A stretch of DNA of 10,704 nt, from NCBI GenBank assembly GCA_023433775.1, contig JAEYTY010000073.1, positions 1-10,704 of the forward strand, in the 5' to 3' direction. A program made the translations under genes and the position numbers. Under the pieces are notes generated by a model. The model worked only from the letters and a program-made list of their open reading frames with translations. It was not told the origin of the DNA and did not search any database. Every line of letters begins with the position of its first letter. Position 1 is the first letter of the stretch. This stretch comes from Pseudomonadota bacterium (GTDB lineage: Bacteria; Pseudomonadota; Alphaproteobacteria; Rhizobiales; Devosiaceae). Shown here piece after piece: positions 6,082 to 10,704 of this stretch.

Positions 6082-6435
6082 CTATTCGACAAATTCTTCC
6101 CGGATCGGCGTGAACACTTCAATGATCTCACCCGCCTCTATGCACTTCGCGGCGTGGTCCAAACCACTCGATATGAGGAAGGCATCACCCTGCCCCATCG
6201 TTTCGGTGCGGCCATTGATGGTGATCTCAAAACGTCCGCTCACAATGTAGCTCGCCTGCACATGCGGATGGTTGTGCAATTTACCCTCAAACCCGCTTTC
6301 AAACGCGTTGCGCATGAGCAGCATCTGCGGCTCATAGACGAGATATTTGCGTCGGGTATCTCCCGGCACGTCCTTCCAGGGCACATCAGCATCCTTGACG
6401 TGTCCGCTTCGCTCCAGATTTTTTCTCACGCTCAT
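6082..6435 (-). CDS. Small single-domain cupin protein
   Basis: A 117-residue protein that is essentially one cupin barrel. Motif 1 is seen as the HNHPHVQASYIVSGRFEI stretch (54-71), with His54 and His56 as likely metal ligands; the usual glutamate position appears to be Gln60. Motif 2 is GDAFLISSGLDH (83-94), with His94 as the likely last ligand. Small cupins bind a metal and act as isomerases, epimerases, dioxygenases or sensors, so function cannot be named. It is the last gene of the five-gene minus-strand operon: its ATG overlaps the stop of the upstream dehydrogenase in ATGA. An AGGGG run directly abuts the ATG, so classic spacing is lacking and translation probably depends on coupling. 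The spacer with the tRNA fragment follows. Confidence 0.82.
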   Translation of the reverse strand: MSVRKNLERSGHVKDADVPWKDVPGDTRRKYLVYEPQMLLMRNAFESGFEGKLHNHPHVQASYIVSGRFEITINGRTETMGQGDAFLISSGLDHAAKCIEAGEIIEVFTPIREEFVE

Positions 6436-7340
6436 CCCCTTTTATTGGCGCCAAATACACTGGTTCGGTGGTCATGTTTGGCCGTCCAACCCAAACGACG
6501 TCTGGCCAGACTCGTGTCAAAAATCGCCGCGAACGGGTTATCGCGATAGTGTACCGCGTCAATCCAATCCGGCAGCCGGCCAAATATTTCGGATACCCGG
6601 TCAAGTGTCGGGCGCGGATGAAGGGTTGATGGCGCGCAGAGATAAAACGCTTCATAGCCTTGCCAATTGGCATTGACGGCCAGACGGAACGCTTCTGCCA
6701 GATCCCGTGGATCAAGATGGTGCCAGCAAAAGCCGCCGCCGGCTGCCACGTGGCCACCGGCACATGGCCCAGAATAGCCCGTTGGATCCCTGTACCGGGC
6801 GAGCACCTCACCCAACATTGTGGGGAAGAGGATGAAGACTGGCCTCAGCGCCAGAACCTCCAGCCCCCGTCGTGAATAGGATCGCCCTGCCTCCTCGGCC
6901 ATCAGTTTGGAAAGGCCATATGGATCCGCGGGCTTGAGCGGATGCTGCTCATCGATGGGTAGCTTTTCGGGACACCAGAAATGGTCCTTCCAGACCGTAT
7001 TGCCCATGACGCTGTCGCTTGAGCACAGCACCACGCGCCGCACTCCGGCACGCAAGGCGGCCTCGAGAACATTCCAGCTGCCGGTGACATTGAGCGCCAT
7101 GATGGTCTCGGGCGGGCCGGCGCTGATATTGGCCGCCGCCGCGATATGGATTACACAATCGACACCGGCAAAGGCCGAGGTCAGCGCGTCGAGATCAAGG
7201 ATCGAGGCGTGGACATGGGCATGATCAACCTTGGGAGGCAGAATATCGACACCGACAATGTCGGCTTCGGGCTGCATCGCCTCGGCTACATAGGAGCCAA
7301 GCAAGCCAGAAGCGCCAGTGATGGCGACGCGACGCATCAT
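6432..7340 (-). CDS. Extended SDR, NAD-dependent epimerase/dehydratase family (third of three)
   Basis: A 302-residue extended short-chain dehydrogenase, cytoplasmic. The cofactor loop TGASGLLG is at 8-15, and Asp32 ends the second strand, which favours NAD(H). The family's NVTGSWNVLEAA stretch is at 84-95, a serine-rich active site CSSDSVMG at 106-113, and the catalytic YGLSK gives Tyr141 and Lys145. LRPVFILFP (165-173) marks the start of the substrate domain. Members act on nucleotide sugars, sugar acids or hydroxysteroid-like alcohols, and the substrate domain is too variable to choose between these. Start: the first of two adjacent ATGs overlaps the flavoprotein stop in ATGA; the second ATG, three bases on, is possible. 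It overlaps the cupin gene by four bases. Confidence 0.86.
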   Translation of the reverse strand: MMRRVAITGASGLLGSYVAEAMQPEADIVGVDILPPKVDHAHVHASILDLDALTSAFAGVDCVIHIAAAANISAGPPETIMALNVTGSWNVLEAALRAGVRRVVLCSSDSVMGNTVWKDHFWCPEKLPIDEQHPLKPADPYGLSKLMAEEAGRSYSRRGLEVLALRPVFILFPTMLGEVLARYRDPTGYSGPCAGGHVAAGGGFCWHHLDPRDLAEAFRLAVNANWQGYEAFYLCAPSTLHPRPTLDRVSEIFGRLPDWIDAVHYRDNPFAAIFDTSLARRRLGWTAKHDHRTSVFGANKRG

Positions 7341-9010
7341 CCATTGCCCGCGATGTGACAGGCCGCGAGATAGCCGAAGGTGAGTGCTGGCCCCAATGTG
7401 ATGCCCGGCCCCGGATAATGCCCGCGCATGATCGACAGCATGTCATTGCCGACGGCATAAAGCCCCTGGATGGGCTGACCACCAGCGTCGAGCACGCGGC
7501 AATCGAGATCAGTTCGTAGTCCAGCCGCCGTTCCAAGATCGCTCAACACGAGTTCGATGGCGTGGAACGGCCCCTTCAGCAGAGGCGCCAGACACGGATT
7601 TGGCTGGTTTTCAGCATCGCCGAGATAGCGGGCATAAATGTCCTCGCCGCGAGCGAACGCACTGTCTGTGCCCAACGTCGCGTCGGCATTGAAAAGTGCC
7701 ATGGTTTCAGCAAATCCGGCCTCATCGATGCCGAGTTTCTTGGCCAGAGCCGGAAGAGTGTCCGCTGAGTGTAGGTAGCCGGCTTCGCGATAGGGATCAA
7801 GGTTCGAGGTGAAGGGAATGATCGCCCCTAGCCCGTATTTCCAGATGAAGCGACTGTCACAAATGATCCAGGCGGGCAGATTGCCCTCCGTGAGCAGCGC
7901 CTCGCCGAAGCGATGATAGGACACTGCTTCGCTGGTGAACCGCCGGCCGGCTTTGTTGACCACCAGCGAGCCGGGCTTGCCTCGATCCGTGACCGTGTGG
8001 GGATATACCACTTTGCGTCCGTCGGCCCGTTTGTAGATGGAAGCCGGGCTCCAATAGGCGTTATTGGCATTGTCGGTCACCACGACGCCACCAGCGGCCG
8101 TGCCGAGTTCGAGTCCGTCGCCCGTGCTGCCAGGCGCGAAGGGACTATCAGGGCTGGCGGCAGAAGGCAGCCAGGCGCGGCGCTTGTCGGGTCCATGCGA
8201 AAAGCCGCCGGTCGCCAGCATGACGCCGCGCCGCGCTTCGATGACACGTTCCTTGCCATCATGCACCACGCGCAGGCCGGTCGCCTTGCCATCGGCAATC
8301 ACCACGTCCAGCACGCTGCAATCGGTAAGGATGGTCACCTTGCGGTCGAGCAGCGATTGCAACAGTCGTCCGGCCAGCGCATTGCCCAAGACCAGACGCG
8401 AACCGCGATGATGGCGCAGCCGCTGCAGGCCGTGCTCGGTCACCAGCCGCGTCACGCGAAGGAAAGAGCGCAGCGAGCGCTTGAAATTGCGGAAATGCGG
8501 CAGGTCTTCGCGCGCCACCATCATGCCGCCGAGGATGGTGAATTCGGGGATGGGCGGGCGCAGTTTGCTGAACCAGCTGCCCAACGATGACGCATCGAAC
8601 GCCACCGGCTCCAGAACCCGCAACCCGTCGCGCGCGCCTTCAAGGTCGGGATAGTAGTCGGGATAGAACATGACCGGCTTGAGCCGAACCGCGGTGTGGC
8701 TTTCGAGAAACTCTACAGCCTCGCGGCCTTTCTCGACAAAGCGCGCCCGCGCGTCGCGCCCGTCTTCGGTCGGCACTGCCAGATCGAGATAGCGCATGGC
8801 CTCAGCCGGATCGTCGGGCCGTCCGGCCTCGTCCATCTTCCCATTATGCGGCACATAGACCATGCCACCCGAAAAGCTCGTATTGCCGCCGATGAACGCA
8901 GTCTTTTCGACCACGATGACGCTCAGCCCCTTGGCAGCTGCAGTTGCCGCAGCCGTCATGCCCGCCGCGCCGGCTCCGACGACGACGAGATCGAATGTTT
9001 CCTCAGCCAT
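7337..9010 (-). CDS. FAD-dependent dehydrogenase, 3-ketosteroid dehydrogenase/fumarate reductase-like
   Basis: A 557-residue flavoprotein of the FAD_binding_2 family. The N-terminal FAD site is DLVVVGAGAAGMTAA (7-21), with Glu35 for the ribose, followed by IGGNTSFSGGMVYVPHN (40-56), a stretch characteristic of 3-ketosteroid-1-dehydrogenase-like enzymes. STGDGLELG and KPGSLVVNKAGRRFTSE follow in the middle, and GLYAVGNDML...GHYPGPGITLGPALTFGYLAA closes the FAD site (516-551). Tyr532 and Gly536 (YPGPG) have the spacing of the catalytic Tyr487/Gly491 pair of Rhodococcus KstD1. No signal peptide or haem domain is present, so a cytoplasmic enzyme introducing or reducing a C=C next to a carbonyl is likely. 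The ATG at 9010 is chosen over 9100: it sits directly before the FAD strand, while the extra 30 residues fall inside the upstream gene. Substrate unknown. Confidence 0.85.
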   Translation of the reverse strand: MAEETFDLVVVGAGAAGMTAAATAAAKGLSVIVVEKTAFIGGNTSFSGGMVYVPHNGKMDEAGRPDDPAEAMRYLDLAVPTEDGRDARARFVEKGREAVEFLESHTAVRLKPVMFYPDYYPDLEGARDGLRVLEPVAFDASSLGSWFSKLRPPIPEFTILGGMMVAREDLPHFRNFKRSLRSFLRVTRLVTEHGLQRLRHHRGSRLVLGNALAGRLLQSLLDRKVTILTDCSVLDVVIADGKATGLRVVHDGKERVIEARRGVMLATGGFSHGPDKRRAWLPSAASPDSPFAPGSTGDGLELGTAAGGVVVTDNANNAYWSPASIYKRADGRKVVYPHTVTDRGKPGSLVVNKAGRRFTSEAVSYHRFGEALLTEGNLPAWIICDSRFIWKYGLGAIIPFTSNLDPYREAGYLHSADTLPALAKKLGIDEAGFAETMALFNADATLGTDSAFARGEDIYARYLGDAENQPNPCLAPLLKGPFHAIELVLSDLGTAAGLRTDLDCRVLDAGGQPIQGLYAVGNDMLSIMRGHYPGPGITLGPALTFGYLAACHIAGNG

Positions 9011-9986
9011 TCGCGCCGTCCCAACGTTCCGGATTGTCACGCATCCATTGAGCGAAGGCTGCCACGGCGGCATCAAGGTCATGTGCAGGCTGGAAACCAA
9101 GTTCGTCTTCCATGCGTCGGCACGAGAGCGGACCGCGCATCACTGTGCTGTCGGTCCATGGCGCCGTGCCGGGGCCAACCGAAATATCGGCACCTGGAAC
9201 GGCCTTGCGGACCGCTTCGGCCACTTCCGCGGTGGTATAATTTCGCCCTGATCCCAGGTGATAGATGTCGTGCTTCAATGCGGACGCCTCCCACAGCGCC
9301 AGAAGTCCCGCCGCGCAGTCGGGCACATAGGTGAAGCTGGCGGCAAACTCCCCGCCCGAGGGTTCGGCAATCGCTTCACCCTTGAGGGCGCGGCGCAGAA
9401 ATTCGGGGATGGGCCCGCGCGGCGCATCGAACCGGCGCGGCACCAGCGGCTGGCCAAAGATCCACGATATCCGCACCGTGGCAGCCGAAACGCCATAGGT
9501 CGAAGCATAGACGCCGACCATCATTTCGGAAGCCCGCTTGGTCACCGCATAGAGCGATTTGGGCGTCGGCATTGTGTCTTCGGGGACGGGCGTCACCGCA
9601 TCGGGCAATGACTGGAAAACCGAGCCGGTCGATACATTGATAAAACGCCGCCAGTTGAGCCGCCGCGCTGTTTCCAGCATCAGTGTTGTCGCCGCCACAT
9701 TGCTCTGGAAGGTCTTGAGTGGCTGAGGAGTAGCCACGACGTCATTGGGAATGGCGGCGGTGTGAATGCAGCCTTCGATGTCGTGTTCGGCCGCCAGCAT
9801 GGTCAGGCCGAAGGGATCCGCAAGGTCACATTGCGCCCAGGCGACCCCCGGGCCGAGTGCATCCGCGTCCTCCTGGCGAAAGGTTGTCATATATTGCCCG
9901 ACAACAGGAATACCGCGCGCCACCGCCTGGCGCATGGTTTCGTAGCCGACATGGCCCATTGCCCCGGTGATCAGCAACTTACCCAT
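9003..9986 (-). CDS. Extended SDR, NAD-dependent epimerase/dehydratase family (second of three)
   Basis: A 327-residue extended SDR. LLITGAMGHVGYE (4-16) is the Rossmann loop, HTAAIPNDV (75-83) and SNVAATTLMLETARR (95-109) are family stretches, STGS is at 119-122, and the catalytic YAVTK gives Tyr146 and Lys150. ISWIFGQP (173-180) opens the substrate domain. The second strand ends VVGQYM with no acidic residue, so NADP(H) is possible, unlike the neighbour at 6432-7340. The start is the ATG at 9986: GGAGG (minus strand, 9993-9997) lies six bases upstream and the conserved strand begins at residue 3. A longer frame to 10145 lies inside the upstream gene and has no family sequence. It overlaps the preceding gene by eight bases and the flavoprotein gene by eight. 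Probably acts in the same pathway as its neighbours; substrate unknown. Confidence 0.86.
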   Translation of the reverse strand: MGKLLITGAMGHVGYETMRQAVARGIPVVGQYMTTFRQEDADALGPGVAWAQCDLADPFGLTMLAAEHDIEGCIHTAAIPNDVVATPQPLKTFQSNVAATTLMLETARRLNWRRFINVSTGSVFQSLPDAVTPVPEDTMPTPKSLYAVTKRASEMMVGVYASTYGVSAATVRISWIFGQPLVPRRFDAPRGPIPEFLRRALKGEAIAEPSGGEFAASFTYVPDCAAGLLALWEASALKHDIYHLGSGRNYTTAEVAEAVRKAVPGADISVGPGTAPWTDSTVMRGPLSCRRMEDELGFQPAHDLDAAVAAFAQWMRDNPERWDGANG

Positions 9987-10704
9987 TTTGCACCTCCATA
10001 CGCCTACCCGCGATGGCGGCGCGCTCGGCTTCCAGCGTCGCCGCAAGCCCGGCGCGAATGTCGAATCGTGGCACATAGCCAAATGCCTTCTGCGCCCGGC
10101 TGCAATCCAGTGCGCCCTTGCGGGGCATCGCGACCCGCCCGGCATGACGATACGGCCCCTCGCCTACCGAGATCGGTGGCGCATTGGGATCGAGTTCGGC
10201 AAGGATCGACGCGATTTCAGCCAGCGAGGGACTGGACTGGCTCGACACATGATAGGCGTCGTGACTGTGGCTGGTGCAATCCAGCGCTCCCAGCGTGCCC
10301 GCCACCGCGTCATCGAGATAGGTGTGGTCGATCCGCTCATGCGCACCGCCGGGGACATGCAGTGCTTCGCCGCGCGCCACGGCGCGGACCATGTTCAGCG
10401 GTACCCGGTCGCGTGGGAAATCCGGCCCATAGACCCAGGAGGTGCGGATATTGATGCACTCGATCCCATGCGCCTCGCCATAGCTGCGGCCCAGATGTTC
10501 AACGGCGGCCTTGCTAATGCCATAGGCATGCAGCGGGTTTTGTGGGTGGTCTTCATCGACCCGAGCGGCATTGAAGGCGCCGTAGATTTCCTCCGAACTG
10601 ATATGGACCATGCGCTTGCTGCCATGGTGGACCATGGCCTCGAAGAGATTGGCAGAGCCTTCCATATTGACCCGGAACAGTTTTTGCGGCGCCTCAAGCG
10701 AAGC
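9979..10704 (-). CDS. Extended SDR, NAD-dependent epimerase/dehydratase family (first of three, 5' end outside window)
   Basis: The C-terminal 241 residues of an extended SDR; the frame is still open at the right edge, so the gene starts beyond 10704. Roughly 70-80 N-terminal residues, including the cofactor loop, are missing. RVNMEGSANLFEAM (11-24 of the fragment) matches the family's NVxGTxNLLEAA stretch. HISSEEIYG (34-42) is the active-site serine region, and YGISK gives Tyr61 and Lys65. RTSWVYGPDFPRDR (87-100) is like nucleotide-sugar epimerases and dehydratases, as is ERIDHTYLDDAVAGTLGAL further on. The Met at 10665 is internal to this homology and is not the start. The stop codon overlaps the next gene by eight bases. 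Of the three SDRs this most resembles UDP-sugar epimerases, but the substrate is not determined. Confidence 0.86.
   Translation of the reverse strand, partial: ASLEAPQKLFRVNMEGSANLFEAMVHHGSKRMVHISSEEIYGAFNAARVDEDHPQNPLHAYGISKAAVEHLGRSYGEAHGIECINIRTSWVYGPDFPRDRVPLNMVRAVARGEALHVPGGAHERIDHTYLDDAVAGTLGALDCTSHSHDAYHVSSQSSPSLAEIASILAELDPNAPPISVGEGPYRHAGRVAMPRKGALDCSRAQKAFGYVPRFDIRAGLAATLEAERAAIAGRRMEVQNG
9993..9997 (-). promoter_or_regulatory. Ribosome binding site inside the upstream gene
   Basis: GGAGG on the minus strand lies six bases before the ATG at 9986, within the last codons of the preceding SDR gene. It decides the start of the second SDR and shows that this downstream gene has its own initiation signal in addition to coupling. 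Confidence 0.75.

Larger units (their letters stand above)
5901..10704. mobile_element. Candidate genomic island, distal end (continues past window)
   Basis: This is an inference from the tRNA-Gln 3' fragment at 5901-5928, the repeat array beside it, and the change of strand and gene content. The left block is core metabolism; the right block is an accessory five-gene oxidoreductase operon. No integrase, transposase or plasmid gene is visible in the window, so the integrase would have to lie at the other end, near an intact minus-strand tRNA-Gln, or have been lost. The operon is GC-rich like the left block, so composition gives no extra support. Confidence 0.4.

Noticed and set aside
5876..6250. 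124-codon plus-strand frame across the tRNA fragment and the cupin gene
   Set aside because: It overlaps the cupin gene antisense and crosses the repeats and the tRNA fragment; no protein family pattern is seen.
7913..8590. 225-codon open frame on the plus strand
   Set aside because: It is antisense to the flavoprotein gene, which has clear FAD motifs along its length.
9011..9100. Thirty-residue N-terminal extension of the flavoprotein
   Set aside because: It lies inside the coding sequence of the upstream SDR and has no family sequence; the FAD-binding strand starts just after the ATG at 9010.
1..10704. CRISPR array, rRNA genes, complete tRNA, cobalamin riboswitch, transposase
   Set aside because: I looked for regularly spaced repeats, RNA gene signatures, a B12-box and transposase motifs on both strands and saw none by eye; a covariance-model search was not possible.

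Overview
The window is GC-rich, gene-dense DNA that reads like an alphaproteobacterium of the order Hyphomicrobiales (Devosia-like is a guess at genus level). This rests on the aerobic-type cob gene set with a fused CobL, the codon style, and the tRNA-Gln type 3' end. It falls into two blocks on opposite strands, separated by a 301-base spacer that looks like the end of an integrated element.

Left block (1-5780, + strand). It opens inside cobH and continues through cobI, cobJ, cobL and cobM. All four junctions overlap by four bases (GTGA or ATGA), so this is one translationally coupled operon for the corrin-ring methylation stage of aerobic cobalamin (B12) synthesis. cobK, whose reductase step lies between CobM and CobL, is absent from the position between cobJ and cobL where it is often found. 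A classical short-chain dehydrogenase with a good ribosome binding site follows cobM after 23 bases. After a further 73-base gap comes a polytopic membrane protein of the O-antigen ligase/polymerase (Wzy_C) type.

Spacer (5781-6081). It holds a 9-bp-stem hairpin just after the ligase stop codon, a 40-bp dyad, and a truncated tRNA-Gln 3' end on the minus strand (5901-5928; exact-looking from the T-loop to CCA, 5901-5921). On the right side of the fragment are an AT-rich hairpin and three 9-bp elements at an exact 13-bp period. This layout is what is expected for the distal attachment site of a tyrosine-recombinase island that entered a tRNA-Gln gene. If so, the island is the DNA to the right, and the intact tRNA-Gln (minus strand), probably with the integrase, lies beyond 10704.

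Right block (6082-10704, - strand). Five tightly overlapping genes are read leftwards: a partial extended SDR (NAD-dependent epimerase/dehydratase), a second extended SDR, a 3-ketosteroid-dehydrogenase/fumarate-reductase-like flavoprotein, a third extended SDR, and a small cupin. Overlaps are 8, 8, 4 and 4 bases, so the five products are probably made together and act in one pathway. Three nicotinamide-dependent oxidoreductases plus one FAD dehydrogenase and a cupin suggest oxidation, dehydrogenation or epimerisation of a cyclic or sugar-like compound. The substrate cannot be read from the sequence. This operon is the most likely undescribed system in the window.
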